The notes: a model not told the origin generated them from the letters alone. DNA of 64,000 nt from Bog-257 sp963834135 (GCA_963834135.1 CAWIAN010000007.1:868001-932000); one strand, 5' to 3'. Numbered from the stretch's first letter, positions 1 to 9,080 are shown. A program made the numbers and translations.

Positions 1-178
1 CCGAAGCCACGCTGAAAATAACACACAACAGCGTGCCCCAAATGACCGCGCGCCAGGTGATTTCCGGCAAGCTCATGTCAGAGGGCACCAGCGGTACGTA
101 GACCTCACCCTCTTTCAGAGGTAGATAAGCATTCGCGGGCAGGGATTTGGTCTCAAGCTCAGCTGAGGCAGTAGCCAT
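1..178 (-). CDS. OPT family oligopeptide transporter, N-terminal fragment
   Basis: Only the first 59 codons are in the window; the gene continues past the left edge. The translation begins MATASAELETK and reaches a segment reading PEITWRAVIWGTLLCVIFS, which resembles the conserved start of the first membrane helix of OPT transporters. These are inner-membrane proton-coupled transporters of small peptides or metal chelates. The ATG at 178 is preceded by a GGGAG ribosome site 8 bases upstream. The PLD-like gene lies upstream on the same strand, about 150 bases away. The family call rests on a short N-terminal stretch, so the substrate cannot be stated. Confidence 0.6.
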   Translation of the reverse strand, partial: MATASAELETKSLPANAYLPLKEGEVYVPLVPSDMSLPEITWRAVIWGTLLCVIFSVAS

Positions 179-325
179 GAATAGAAACTCCCAGCAATTT
201 GGCAGTCGCTGGCATTGTAAATGGCGGGGTCAACCGGCGATGTGACAGGTGCCCGGTATCCGGGTGAGCGTGATCGCTCCTATGTAGTTGTCGCGGTGCT
301 GGGGTTTGAGTAGACGTGGCGAGCT

Positions 326-1462
326 TCAGAATTTCCGGGTGCGGAATTGGTAGTCCGACTCAAACTGCGCCTGCAACTGTTGGACAGGCGCTTGATCGCG
401 GAAGATCAGCCCCATTTCGCGGTTAAGAGTGGCGGAATCCGGCGAAAAGCTGATGGAGCCCAGATAAGCCAACTGCGAATCGACGATAGCTGCGCGGGCG
501 TGCATGTAGGGCAATTGGGGTTTCTCCGGATCGTTTATATGCACATCTACTCCGGTGGACGACAGTGCTGTTAAAGACGCCAACTGTCTGTCCTGGATCT
601 CGCGGCTGCCACCGTTGACGTGCAATGGAGAGATCAGGCGCACGCTGACGCCGCGCTTGACTGCGGCAAACAGTTCACTCTCCAGTGTCCGGTTCCCGAG
701 TATCTCGGTGTAGATGTCGAGTGTCCGCACCGCTCCCTGGTACAACCCGACCAGTCGCTCGCTGGCATTCACCGGGCCGACAATCAGATTTTCACTCGAG
801 AAGGGAGTAGTGGGGTTGAACGGCGATGACGCCTGACCTTCAGGTGCGGAGTACTGCCAGTCATTTGCGAAGAGCCGCTGCAGATCGTTCAGTACTTGCG
901 GGTCATTGCAGGTAGTGGCGAAGTCGCGATATTGCAAGAATGTGGTCTGATCGAGACAGGCGGAGCCGTATACCACAAAGTCGGAGTCGATCAAAATGAT
1001 CTTGGGGAAACTGCGGGGAAACATCCAGTTGCTCAGATGCAGCTCGCCACCCGAGGACGTGAGGTAATCCCGCAGATGCTCTCGTTCGGCTGCCAGTTCT
1101 GTGTACTTCCGGTAATCCACGATTGCCCGGACGGACACGCCACGCCGCAGCGCCGTCTGGATATGTTCGAGGATCTGCGGATCTTCGAGCACACAGATCT
1201 CGATCCAGATTCGCTCTTGCGCTGCATCGATTGCGTTGAAGAATAGAGAACGACCGTCATCAGGCAGGACAGTGATTGCGCCAGCCAAGGACCCTACGTT
1301 GCTGGACCCGAAGTCATGCGCGGCCAACGGCGACGCCAGCGTCACCAGACTGGCGCCTGCGATTCCCATGAATCCACGACGAGTTAGATCTGTTGCTGCG
1401 GGAGTTTCTTTGGGAGCAGCTGATGCGGTAAAACCTGTTCTTTCTTCGTCCTGGATCGGCAT
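326..1462 (-). CDS. Tat-exported phospholipase D-like protein with degenerate HKD motifs
   Basis: A 378-residue protein with a twin-arginine signal (TRRGFMGIAGASLV, residues 27-40), so probably exported folded. Two PLD-like half-domains follow, as in cardiolipin synthase-type proteins. The canonical HxKx4D motif is altered in both: the first (residues 152-159) reads FPKIILID and lacks the histidine, and the second (residues 321-328) reads HARAAIVD with arginine in place of lysine. Each motif is followed by a glycine-serine pair (GSAC, GSIS), as expected for the fold. Canonical phosphodiesterase activity is therefore doubtful. No strong ribosome site is visible before the ATG. It may bind phospholipid or nucleic acid, or act through altered chemistry. 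Confidence 0.75.
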   Translation of the reverse strand: MPIQDEERTGFTASAAPKETPAATDLTRRGFMGIAGASLVTLASPLAAHDFGSSNVGSLAGAITVLPDDGRSLFFNAIDAAQERIWIEICVLEDPQILEHIQTALRRGVSVRAIVDYRKYTELAAEREHLRDYLTSSGGELHLSNWMFPRSFPKIILIDSDFVVYGSACLDQTTFLQYRDFATTCNDPQVLNDLQRLFANDWQYSAPEGQASSPFNPTTPFSSENLIVGPVNASERLVGLYQGAVRTLDIYTEILGNRTLESELFAAVKRGVSVRLISPLHVNGGSREIQDRQLASLTALSSTGVDVHINDPEKPQLPYMHARAAIVDSQLAYLGSISFSPDSATLNREMGLIFRDQAPVQQLQAQFESDYQFRTRKF

Positions 1463-1560
1463 TCGTGTTTTTGGGTCAGCGAAGCGGCAGTGGCAAGCTT
1501 CTCAGCCGGAATAGAGCCAACAAACGATGCCAAAGTATAACGGGAGCTATTTTACTGTGC

Positions 1561-1576
1561 CTTTCGGGCCCGAAAG
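1561..1576. promoter_or_regulatory. 16-bp perfect palindrome upstream of the PLD-like gene
   Basis: CTTTCGGGCCCGAAAG is a perfect palindrome about 100 bases upstream of the PLD-like start codon, between that gene and the end of the cupredoxin gene. It could be a regulator site or the stem of a terminator for the cupredoxin gene, but no T-run follows on the minus strand. Function is unassigned. Confidence 0.3.
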
Positions 1577-1657
1577 ATTGTTAACCGGTATTTGGATGCT
1601 AATAAGGTAGGTTCCCGCCCATGATAGTCGAATGGGAAGTAAGCTTCGGGACTGACG

Positions 1658-2377
1658 TCACGGCTGCACGTAAACGGGATTGTTTGGAGACGGCGGTTCA
1701 TAGTCCTGCCCATACTTGTTCTTATGAGGCATCGTGGCCGACTGCGTCAACGGCACCCGAATGGTTCCCAGAGACTTCGCTGCATCATCCACCTGCACCT
1801 CGCGGGATAACTCATTCAGTTTTGCCGGCAGAGCGCTCTCGTTCCAGACGTGAACTAGATAGCGGCCGGGAGGAACATTTTGAATGGCGAATTCGCCCTG
1901 TCGGTTCGTGGTCGCAAAGTACGGAGTTCCTAGCACCACGATTACAGCGCTCATCTCAGGGTGAATATTGCAGAAGATAAACGAAATGCCCTCGCGGTCG
2001 AAGTGCACTGTGCGCGAAGAGCCCGCCTCATAAAGGCCAAGATCGAATCGCTTGCCGTCAAACAGCGAAAAGACATTGTGGAACCAGGGATCACGATTAG
2101 GAAACTCGACACTCGAGCCCTTGGTGACGACCAGCAGGCTGGGATCGAACGCCTTATTTTTCTGAGCCAGAACGGCGTGCATGGGTGCGACTGGTATCGA
2201 ATCAGCCGTGCCGCCCAAAGGACTGAGCCAGACCACGGTCGAGCGAGTGGAAGCAGGCGATGGCGGCTCCGTCAACGCTACGCCACTCACCTGGACTCCC
2301 TGTGCGCTACAGATGGAGGCAGCAGCAATGCAGCACAGTAGCGCAAGCGAACGAGCTCCGATCATTTTGATACTCAC
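1658..2377 (-). CDS. Secreted cupredoxin / methylamine-utilisation-like protein
   Basis: About 239 residues from the GTG at 2377; an ATG at 2365 is an alternative start. An N-terminal signal peptide ends near SICSAQ. The central domain has the ligand pattern of a type 1 copper site: His100 in WFHN, then Cys136, His139 and Met142 in FCNIHPEM. After this comes a carboxypeptidase-regulatory-like beta domain (FATTNRQGEFAIQNVPPGRY, about 154-173). It is therefore likely a periplasmic copper protein involved in electron transfer or copper handling. It begins 8 bases after the porin-like gene and is the last gene of the response regulator-kinase-porin-cupredoxin run. Confidence 0.75.
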   Translation of the reverse strand: MSIKMIGARSLALLCCIAAASICSAQGVQVSGVALTEPPSPASTRSTVVWLSPLGGTADSIPVAPMHAVLAQKNKAFDPSLLVVTKGSSVEFPNRDPWFHNVFSLFDGKRFDLGLYEAGSSRTVHFDREGISFIFCNIHPEMSAVIVVLGTPYFATTNRQGEFAIQNVPPGRYLVHVWNESALPAKLNELSREVQVDDAAKSLGTIRVPLTQSATMPHKNKYGQDYEPPSPNNPVYVQP

Positions 2378-2385
2378 AAAGACGG

Positions 2386-4023
2386 TCAGAACAAAACTCC
2401 CATTGACATGTTGATCTGGCTCGCCTCCCAGCTGCTGTCGAAGATCGTAAATGTTCGCAACCGCCGATACTCCAGCGCCAGCACCAAGTCGGAACGTGGC
2501 CGGTAAATCACGTTACCGAAAGCAGTGCGGTTGCGTGTAATGAAGTAAGGAGCATAGCTTGCCGATTGATCACCGAAGTCGCGAACATCGGCGGCAAACG
2601 GATTGTCCTGTCCAAAAGCTCCGTTAAACTCGAGCTTCGGCGTCGCGCGAAATTTCAGTTGTCCCCATCCGCCGACCGTGTTCAACGCAACCACGGAAGT
2701 GTCGGCATAAGCGAGATCGCCATTGAAGAGGACGCTTCGCCCGAGGGCTGCTCCCAAGCCACCGATAGCGGCGCCACGGTAGGCTTCGGCACTCAGGCTG
2801 AACTTGTGGCTGAGCGGAAGATTAGCATCCATGATGCCGGCCCAACCGTTGACCATGCGGCTGTATCCCCAGTTCTGGCGACTGTAGTATCCACCAGCCC
2901 CGATGGTAAAGTTTTGCCCCAACATCGATCTGGAATATCCGACGTGCGCCCCATAGGCCGGCTGACGTGACTGTTCGCCGGCATCGGCAACCCGGTACCA
3001 GGTGTAATAGTCGTCATCCGGCGGCTCGCCCGTTAAAGGATCCATGAATGCGCCTTGGATCGTGATGGTCGAATTGCCCGACATGGCAAAGCGATGCTCG
3101 ACACGCAACTGTGGCGTCCATGCCCACAGATTGCCCGAGTACGATAGTGCTGGAACGATGACCGAGGCGAACGATGTCGGCGCGATGGGCGACAGGAAGA
3201 GTTGATCCTGGCCTGCGATGAGGGAAGTATCCTTCCAGTCCAACCGTACGGCTGCGGTGCGCAGTCGCACCAGCCCCGCATCCACTCCGTTGTAAGTTGC
3301 GGGAAAGCCGCCTCCAAAATCGAAGTTGACGTTAGCGCTGGTATGCGCCCCCAGCAAGTCCGGCCCAAACGTCTCGAAGCCTAGGATCGATTGACGCATG
3401 GTGCCGCCCACCGAGCCCGAGGAGTCGGAAGGGTATGGACGAATCGCCCAGGTCGGCACATCCTGATTCTCCACTGAGCCACTATTACCGAACAGGTTGA
3501 ACAGCACGATTCCCGAGAAGCGAATTCGGTACTTGGACGCGCTCTCCAACTTCGTTTGGTACTGATCGTCGACCTTGTCGGACAGCAGTTGCTGGTCTTC
3601 CTCTATGTGATCGAGCCTTTGTCCCATTTGGTCAGAACCGGATCCAAGGTAGCTCGAGGCTTGTTGACCGCCCGTTTCTCCACCGGGGCCATTGCCGCGG
3701 GTTTCGAGTTCCTCTCGCAGCTTAGTGATCTCGGTGTGACTGTCCACGGTCTGCTGTTGCAATTGCAGGACGAGCTGTTTCAGTTCGCGAACCTGCGACT
3801 GCAACTCTTGCAGCGCCGCATTCTGAGGCGCTGGGTCGGAAGACGATTGCGCCGGCGATTGGACTTGCCCCACGCAACGAGCGGCGCCGAGCACGACTAC
3901 GAGCGCCAGCAGGGCGGCAGCCCACATCAAGCTTGTGGCGGTCTTACGCGTATGGCTTAAGCGCAGTCGGCCCCACTGATGTAAGCGCGGTGTAAACGAT
4001 TGGAGATACTTCGCGTCTGTCAT
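2386..4023 (-). CDS. Putative outer-membrane porin with N-terminal coiled coil
   Basis: A 545-residue protein from the ATG at 4023, chosen because a GAGAGG ribosome site lies just upstream; an earlier in-frame ATG at 4074 has none. A hydrophobic segment (WAAALLALVVVLGAARCVG) looks like a signal sequence. Next comes a heptad-rich stretch (LQELQSQVRELKQLVLQLQQ), predicted coiled coil, as in DcaP-type porins. The remainder is glycine/aromatic-rich with alternating hydrophobic strands, consistent with a beta barrel, and the C-terminus ends in phenylalanine (SMGVLF), typical of outer-membrane barrels. It sits between the kinase and the cupredoxin, suggesting that the two-component system controls envelope uptake. 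Substrate unknown. Confidence 0.65.
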   Translation of the reverse strand: MTDAKYLQSFTPRLHQWGRLRLSHTRKTATSLMWAAALLALVVVLGAARCVGQVQSPAQSSSDPAPQNAALQELQSQVRELKQLVLQLQQQTVDSHTEITKLREELETRGNGPGGETGGQQASSYLGSGSDQMGQRLDHIEEDQQLLSDKVDDQYQTKLESASKYRIRFSGIVLFNLFGNSGSVENQDVPTWAIRPYPSDSSGSVGGTMRQSILGFETFGPDLLGAHTSANVNFDFGGGFPATYNGVDAGLVRLRTAAVRLDWKDTSLIAGQDQLFLSPIAPTSFASVIVPALSYSGNLWAWTPQLRVEHRFAMSGNSTITIQGAFMDPLTGEPPDDDYYTWYRVADAGEQSRQPAYGAHVGYSRSMLGQNFTIGAGGYYSRQNWGYSRMVNGWAGIMDANLPLSHKFSLSAEAYRGAAIGGLGAALGRSVLFNGDLAYADTSVVALNTVGGWGQLKFRATPKLEFNGAFGQDNPFAADVRDFGDQSASYAPYFITRNRTAFGNVIYRPRSDLVLALEYRRLRTFTIFDSSWEASQINMSMGVLF

Positions 4024-4077
4024 GTCGCACCTCTCTGCAACCGAGTTCCTGGGACCCGGAAGTGGCGGCGTCATAAA

Positions 4078-5868
4078 TCAGCTGAAAGATTGGGATTTGC
4101 TGGTGACTGTATCATTTCCTGAAACAGATTTGCGGCTTATGCGCGGCAGGATAATTTGCATTACCGTTTGTCCGTAAATGGAGCTTTCCAATTGCAGGCT
4201 GCCGCTATGGTCCTGCACGATTTTCTGCGCGATCGTGAGACCTAATCCGGTACCATTTTCCTTCCCGAAGCTTACAAATGGCTGGAAAATCCTGTCGCGA
4301 ATCGACGATTCCACTCCCGGACCGTCGTCCGTTATACGTATCCAAAGATCGCCGTTGTGGTCGGTGACATTCACCCCGACATGGCCGCCGCCTGCCTGCG
4401 CCGCCTGGCAGCTGTTTAATAACAGGTTGTAGAAGACGCGTTCCATCTTGCGAGGATCGAACTGCGCGGTGTGCCGGCCGCTCGAATCGATAGCGACTGT
4501 CACATTCTGAAATTGCCTATGGGAACGTACCAGCTCGATGGCGCGGCTGATGGTGCGCTCCACCGGAGTTTCCACCACGCTCAGCGAATTGGCAGGGCGA
4601 GAAAGCTCGAGCAACGAATCAACCAGGTCGGTCAGCCGGTTCACAGCCACGCGGATTTCCAGGTACAGCTCCTCGCGTTGCACGGGAGTGAGTTCGGCGT
4701 CTGCCAGAAACTCGGCATTGGCCAACACGGCCGTCAGCGGATGCCGCAGATCGTGCGATATGGAACTGGCCATTCTGCCAATGGTCGCCAGTCGCTCCGC
4801 CTCCAGCAGACGCTGTTGCACAGTGCGCAGACTGTCACGCATTCGAGTAAAGGCGTCGTTGAGCTCTGCCACTTCGCCGGTCGATGGCGAATGCAGTGGG
4901 TAACGAAAGTCTCCTCCTCCCAGAGCGCGCACGCCGTCGACCAGTTTCTCCAGCGGCCGCGTGAAAGTGCCGGCGATGAAGTAGACCAGCACGCTTCCGC
5001 CAAGAACGGCTCCCAGTCCTACGGCCAGCAGAAGTCGCTGAAGATGATTGAGGAACGCCGTGGCCTGGTCATAAGACTTCAGCACGACCATCGTCACCAG
5101 CGGCGATTCATCAGGATTCAGGGTTAGCGCCGAAACCACATAGCTCTCTTTCCCGAGGTTCCAATTTACTGACCCAGGGGGCGCCGAAATCCTTGAAAGC
5201 TGGGCCCGTAAGTCGCTGGTCTGTTCGGAATTCAGAGTGCTAACGACGACGGCGTCGCCGCAGACAATGGCGACTTGGCTGGCTGCTACCTGGCTGACCT
5301 GATGAGCTACTGCGGCATTCATTTCATATCCGACCGCAACTACCCCCAGCAAGGTGTTGTCCGACTGCGGACCGAAGTAGATCGGCGCCAGCACCACTTC
5401 ATAGAGATGGCCGCCGGCAAACCACCACTGCAGCGAGTCAGTGAGAGTGCCGCGGCCATCCACCAGCCTCTGCACTTGTTGCTGTGAAATCCCTGGCGTC
5501 TTGGCGTGGAAGCCGACTACTTTGTTCGTCGGATCCACCAGTGCGAGTAGGTCGCCGCCGGATAAATGAAACATCTCACGCGAGCCGTCCTGAATAGTAG
5601 GCGGGTGGTGAGACGTCATGAGCGCCTTGAGGTTCGGCAAGTCCGCCATCAACTCGGCCAGCCGTGCCAGGCTAGCCTCACGTTCGGCTTGGGAGTTACG
5701 AAAGGTCTGGACTGAGTCGGCAAGGTCTCCCGCCAGTCCTCGTCGGATGTGGCTGGCTACCGTGCGCTGCACGATCAGCAGCGATACTGCGGTCAATCCC
5801 GCCGAGGTCAGCAACATGGCGATGAGAAACTTGGTCCGTAATCGCAATTTACCCATCGCCGTAATCAC
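4078..5868 (-). CDS. Sensor histidine kinase with extracytoplasmic sensor and HAMP domain
   Basis: About 596 residues. A membrane helix near the N-terminus (FLIAMLLTSAGLTAVSLLIV) and a second (LLLAVGLGAVLGGSVLVYFI) bracket a roughly 230-residue extracytoplasmic domain of cache-like character. A HAMP linker follows, then HisKA with the phosphoacceptor His in SSISHDLRHPL (about residue 372), and an HATPase domain with the N box (YNLLLNSCQA), G1 (DDGPGV) and G2 (GTGLGL). It should autophosphorylate and pass phosphate to the adjacent regulator. The GTG at 5868 is preferred because AAAGG precedes it; ATG at 5856 is an alternative. It follows the regulator gene by about 10 bases, so the two are probably co-transcribed. 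The signal is unknown. Confidence 0.9.
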   Translation of the reverse strand: MITAMGKLRLRTKFLIAMLLTSAGLTAVSLLIVQRTVASHIRRGLAGDLADSVQTFRNSQAEREASLARLAELMADLPNLKALMTSHHPPTIQDGSREMFHLSGGDLLALVDPTNKVVGFHAKTPGISQQQVQRLVDGRGTLTDSLQWWFAGGHLYEVVLAPIYFGPQSDNTLLGVVAVGYEMNAAVAHQVSQVAASQVAIVCGDAVVVSTLNSEQTSDLRAQLSRISAPPGSVNWNLGKESYVVSALTLNPDESPLVTMVVLKSYDQATAFLNHLQRLLLAVGLGAVLGGSVLVYFIAGTFTRPLEKLVDGVRALGGGDFRYPLHSPSTGEVAELNDAFTRMRDSLRTVQQRLLEAERLATIGRMASSISHDLRHPLTAVLANAEFLADAELTPVQREELYLEIRVAVNRLTDLVDSLLELSRPANSLSVVETPVERTISRAIELVRSHRQFQNVTVAIDSSGRHTAQFDPRKMERVFYNLLLNSCQAAQAGGGHVGVNVTDHNGDLWIRITDDGPGVESSIRDRIFQPFVSFGKENGTGLGLTIAQKIVQDHSGSLQLESSIYGQTVMQIILPRISRKSVSGNDTVTSKSQSFS

Positions 5869-5878
5869 TCTTGCCTTT

Positions 5879-6559
5879 TCACCTGACGAACTTATAACCG
5901 GTGCCATGCACTGTGCGGAAATGCACCGGGTCGGTCGGATCCCTCTCCAACTTCTGGCGCAGTCGCAGAATATGTGTGTCTACCGTTCGAGTGGTGGGAT
6001 AGTTGTTGTATCCCCAAACCTCGTTCAGCAATTCTGTCCGCGAGATTACTCGCTCCGGGTTGTTCAAAAAGAAGCGGAGCATCTTGAACTCCTGTGGAGT
6101 AAGCGGCACCAGTTGTCCGGCGCGGTGGAGTTCCATGCGCGAGAAGTTAACTTCGACATCGTCGAAGCCGAAGGCCTCAATTTTGTCGGTGGCTTGATTC
6201 AGGCGGCGGAAGGCCGCTCGCACCCGGGCCAGTAGCTCCCTCGGGCTGAAAGGCTTGGTGACGTAATCGTCGGCTCCCAATTCAAGCAGCAGCACCTTGT
6301 CCAGGACATCGCTGGCTGCGCTGAGCACCAGGATCGGGACATTCGAACACTCTTGCTTGATCTCGCGGCAGATGTCCTGACCTGACTTGCCCGGCAAACG
6401 CAGATCTAAAATTACGATGCGGGGCATTGTGCTGCGGAAGGTATCCATCGCCACGGCGCCGTCCGACGCAATTGCTACTTCGAAGCCCGCGGTTTCGAAG
6501 GTGCGTCGCAGCGCTCGCTGAACCGCCAGGTCATCTTCGATAACCAGAATTTTTTCCAT
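5879..6559 (-). CDS. OmpR/PhoB-family response regulator
   Basis: A 226-residue regulator. The receiver domain (1-120) has the acidic pair in IEDD, phospho-acceptor Asp52 in VILDLRLPG, and lysine in VTKPFS. The C-terminal winged-helix domain (about 130-226) includes LTPQEFKMLRFFL and ends with TVHGTGYKF, typical of OmpR-type DNA binding. A GGAGCGAGG ribosome site directly precedes the ATG. It is the first gene of the minus-strand cluster with the kinase, porin-like and cupredoxin genes and probably regulates that cluster. The region upstream of it holds an inverted repeat (6665-6684) that could be its operator. Confidence 0.92.
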   Translation of the reverse strand: MEKILVIEDDLAVQRALRRTFETAGFEVAIASDGAVAMDTFRSTMPRIVILDLRLPGKSGQDICREIKQECSNVPILVLSAASDVLDKVLLLELGADDYVTKPFSPRELLARVRAAFRRLNQATDKIEAFGFDDVEVNFSRMELHRAGQLVPLTPQEFKMLRFFLNNPERVISRTELLNEVWGYNNYPTTRTVDTHILRLRQKLERDPTDPVHFRTVHGTGYKFVR

Positions 6560-6664
6560 CCTCGCTCCGGTGATGTACAGCTAATACCAGTTCAAACCGG
6601 CAGTCAACGGAGTGTTCACAAATCTGTGACAATCCCACCGCTAAAGGCTTTTCACAGCGCCGAA

Positions 6665-6684
6665 TTGTCAACAAGTTTTGACAA
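6665..6684. promoter_or_regulatory. TTGTCA-N8-TGACAA inverted repeat in divergent promoter region
   Basis: Perfect 6-bp arms in the 249-base gap between the divergently transcribed response regulator and the TIGR03118-type gene. The right arm also contains TTGACA, a good -35 match. A regulator binding here could control either gene; this is inference from position and symmetry only. Confidence 0.35.
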
Positions 6685-6808
6685 TATCGCCACCTTTCAC
6701 AAACAACTTCCCAGGTGTTCCCCGGATATATTTCCCAAAGCTTATGGCAGCGCAGGTGGGGACCAGGCGTTGCCGGAAGCAATTCACCACTGAATACGAG
6801 GAGAAACG

Positions 6809-7891
6809 ATGCTTACTACCAAGCAAACGCCCATGGTCTCTACGGCGCTTCGGACAGCGATATTGTCGCTTGTAGTCCTGGCGCTTTTCAGTCTTCCAGT
6901 CTTGGCACAGAAAGTGAATATCAGCTACCAGACCTCCGACATTCCAGCCGTCGCAGCATTCCAGGATTCGAACCTGGTAAATCCCTGGGGGCTTTCCATC
7001 GCTCCCACCGGTCCATGGTGGGTTTCCGACAACGGCACCGGCCTTTCGACCCTGTACATTGCCAGCGGCCAGCCTCAGTCCCTGGTTGTGACGATTCCCA
7101 CTGCCACCGGGCAGGGCACCGGAACGCCGAGTGGTACCGTGTACAACAGTTCCACCACGGACTTCAAGATCCATGGCTTCGCAGCACCATTCCTCTTCTG
7201 CACGGAAGATGGAACACTCTCCGGTTGGTACACCTCAACCATAGCGTTCATCACGGTGAACAATAACAACGGAGCGGTGTACAAAGGCATGGCGGAAGCC
7301 TCGGCCAATGGCGCTAACTACCTATATGTCGCGAACTTTCACGCCGGTACCGTCGAGGTTTACAACGGCACCTATGCCGCCCACTCATTCGGGCCCAACG
7401 CGTTCGTGGACAGCACCATTCCGTCAGGGTATGCCCCGTTCAATATTCAACTGATCCCCGGCAACAAACTCGTCGTGACCTACGCCAAGCAGGATGCAGC
7501 TAAGCACGACGACGTCCCGGGACCCGGCAACGGCTACGTCGACGTCTATGACACTTCGGGTAATTTGCAGTTCCGGCTCGCCCACAACCTGTTCCTGAAT
7601 TCTCCGTGGGGAGTGGTGGTTGTTCCTCAGGGCTTTTCGGGATTTGCCGGCGATCTGCTGATTGGCAACTTCGGCAGCGGACTGATTACCGCCTACAACG
7701 CCTCCACGGGAGCATGGATCGGCAATATGCTCAACGTGAATGATCTGCCAGTCCAGATCGATGGTTTGTGGGCGCTCGCGTTCGGTAACGGTGGAACCGG
7801 CGGGCCGACAACAACCCTGTACTTCACCGCCGGCCCCTACGGCGAGAGTCACGGTATCTTCGGCGCGATTACCCCTCACCCGGGTATGTAA
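6809..7891 (+). CDS. TIGR03118 family secreted protein
   Basis: A 360-residue protein with an N-terminal signal peptide (ILSLVVLALFSLPVLAQ). The body matches the TIGR03118 pattern, with segments such as DSNLVNPWGLS, PWWVSDNGTGLSTLY and LYFTAGPYGESHGIFG. These are repeated beta-strand units suggestive of a propeller fold. The family has no established function; members are secreted and some carry sorting tails, but this one ends without a membrane anchor. The start is supported by GAGGAG seven bases upstream. A terminator hairpin follows at 7921. It is divergent from the two-component cluster. Confidence 0.82.
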   Translation: MLTTKQTPMVSTALRTAILSLVVLALFSLPVLAQKVNISYQTSDIPAVAAFQDSNLVNPWGLSIAPTGPWWVSDNGTGLSTLYIASGQPQSLVVTIPTATGQGTGTPSGTVYNSSTTDFKIHGFAAPFLFCTEDGTLSGWYTSTIAFITVNNNNGAVYKGMAEASANGANYLYVANFHAGTVEVYNGTYAAHSFGPNAFVDSTIPSGYAPFNIQLIPGNKLVVTYAKQDAAKHDDVPGPGNGYVDVYDTSGNLQFRLAHNLFLNSPWGVVVVPQGFSGFAGDLLIGNFGSGLITAYNASTGAWIGNMLNVNDLPVQIDGLWALAFGNGGTGGPTTTLYFTAGPYGESHGIFGAITPHPGM

Positions 7892-7920
7892 CCATTCTCT
7901 TGGCAGAGCTGCAACAATTA

Positions 7921-7953
7921 GAGGAGGGCGTGAGCCCTCCTCGTTTTGCGTTT
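7921..7953 (+). terminator. Rho-independent terminator after the TIGR03118 gene
   Basis: A perfect 9-bp stem (GAGGAGGGC / GCCCTCCTC) with a four-base loop is followed by a T-rich tail, 30 bases after the stop codon. It may also serve the convergent peroxiredoxin gene. Confidence 0.8.
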
Positions 7954-7966
7954 ACCGTTAAGCCGG

Positions 7967-8452
7967 CTAGAGTTTTCTCAGTACTTCGAAGACTTCATCG
8001 TTACTGGGAACCTGCCCGATTGGATAGATCTTGCTGAAGGCGAGCTTGCCATTCTTGTCGATGATAAAAATGGCGCGTTCGTTTATGCCCGGAATAGGAT
8101 CGCCTTCGCGCAAAACGCCAAACTTGGTTGCCACTTCTCCATGAGGATAGAAGTCGCTTGCGAGAGGAAATCCCAACACGCCGATTTCCTTTTTCTGCCA
8201 GGCGGAATGGCTCGGAATGGAGTCCACACTGATGCCCACCAGTTGGGCGTCGTAGGCTCCGAAGCGCTCGAGATCAGTATTCAGGCCCGGCAACTGCGAT
8301 GCGCATACTGGCGTCCAGTCGGCGGGATAAAAGGCCATTACGACATTCTTCTTGCCGCGGTAATCACTCAACTTGAATTGCGATTTGATATTGCCCGTGA
8401 CTGCGGGGAGTTCAAAGTCAGGTACTTCGTCACCAATATTTAGAGCTGCCAT
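7967..8452 (-). CDS. Peroxiredoxin, AhpC/TSA family
   Basis: A 161-residue thioredoxin-fold peroxidase. The peroxidatic cysteine lies in the motif PADWTPVC (about residues 43-50), matching the family pattern PxxxTxxC. No second cysteine is obvious near the C-terminus, so it resembles one-cysteine or AhpE/BCP-type enzymes that use an external thiol reductant. It reduces hydrogen peroxide and organic hydroperoxides in the cytoplasm, as no signal peptide is present. GGAGGAAG precedes the ATG. It is transcribed toward the TIGR03118 gene and probably stands alone. Confidence 0.88.
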   Translation of the reverse strand: MAALNIGDEVPDFELPAVTGNIKSQFKLSDYRGKKNVVMAFYPADWTPVCASQLPGLNTDLERFGAYDAQLVGISVDSIPSHSAWQKKEIGVLGFPLASDFYPHGEVATKFGVLREGDPIPGINERAIFIIDKNGKLAFSKIYPIGQVPSNDEVFEVLRKL

Positions 8453-8668
8453 TCTTCCTCCAACTCGCTTCTACGCAATCTGCGATTCTAGAAGCCATGC
8501 CTGTGGGAGGCAAGTCGGCAAAACGACCAACGTTACGATTCGATGAAAATTGGTGGCGACGCGCTCCTCTGACCGTTAGCCGGAACGGTGTTGAGCAAGC
8601 CTCCTTGCCGTCTATCAACTCAGCTCAGCTACGCGTTCACTTCGTTGGATGCGATGAGAGGATTGGCG

Positions 8669-8703
8669 CCTCGTCCTTCCGCGAATCACACGCAAGGACG
8701 AGG
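8669..8703. other. Perfect 10-bp hairpin without a T-tract
   Basis: CCTCGTCCTT and AAGGACGAGG pair perfectly across a 15-base loop, 35 bases beyond the stop codon of the small secreted gene. No T-run follows on either strand, so it may be an mRNA-stabilising or factor-assisted 3-prime hairpin rather than a classic terminator. The rest of the 8453-8738 gap shows nothing recognisable. Confidence 0.4.
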
Positions 8704-8738
8704 CCCTTAGACCTGCAACAGTCGTCTCATCTTAATGG

Positions 8739-9080
8739 TTATTGGGCAGGAGTGACTTTGTGGACCTTGATCATGTTCTTGCTGGTAATGAACTGAACCG
8801 TCACCGTAACGTTCTGGTTGTCATAGTTTTTTAGCGTGTCAGGATTCTTAACCTGATAAGAAACGTTGTCGCTGGTGAACCTCCTGCCGTTGTCGGTGAC
8901 CATGCCGGTCATGGTTTTATGCGCCGATGTGTTCATGCCGTCGACGTTGTTCATTGCGGCCTGGTTCGCCTGCTCCTGTTGCACCTGGGTGCTGTCCTGC
9001 GAGTTACTGCTGCTCTGGGCGAAAGCAAGGGCGGGTACGGACAACGCAATTGCGAGTAGTGCGATCGTTATTTTGCTCAT
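8739..9080 (-). CDS. Small secreted protein, DUF5818-like
   Basis: A 113-residue protein from the ATG at 9080, chosen because GGAGG lies upstream and the translation begins with a clear signal peptide (ITIALLAIALSVPALAFAQ); the frame stays open to 9218 without support. The mature part has a glutamine/asparagine-rich segment and then a small beta domain (GMVTDNGRRFTSDNVSYQV; NVTVTVQFITSKNMIKVHKV). This resembles the DUF5818-type beta domain seen in secreted acidobacterial proteins, but the match is by eye. Probably periplasmic; function unknown. Confidence 0.7.
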   Translation of the reverse strand: MSKITIALLAIALSVPALAFAQSSSNSQDSTQVQQEQANQAAMNNVDGMNTSAHKTMTGMVTDNGRRFTSDNVSYQVKNPDTLKNYDNQNVTVTVQFITSKNMIKVHKVTPAQ

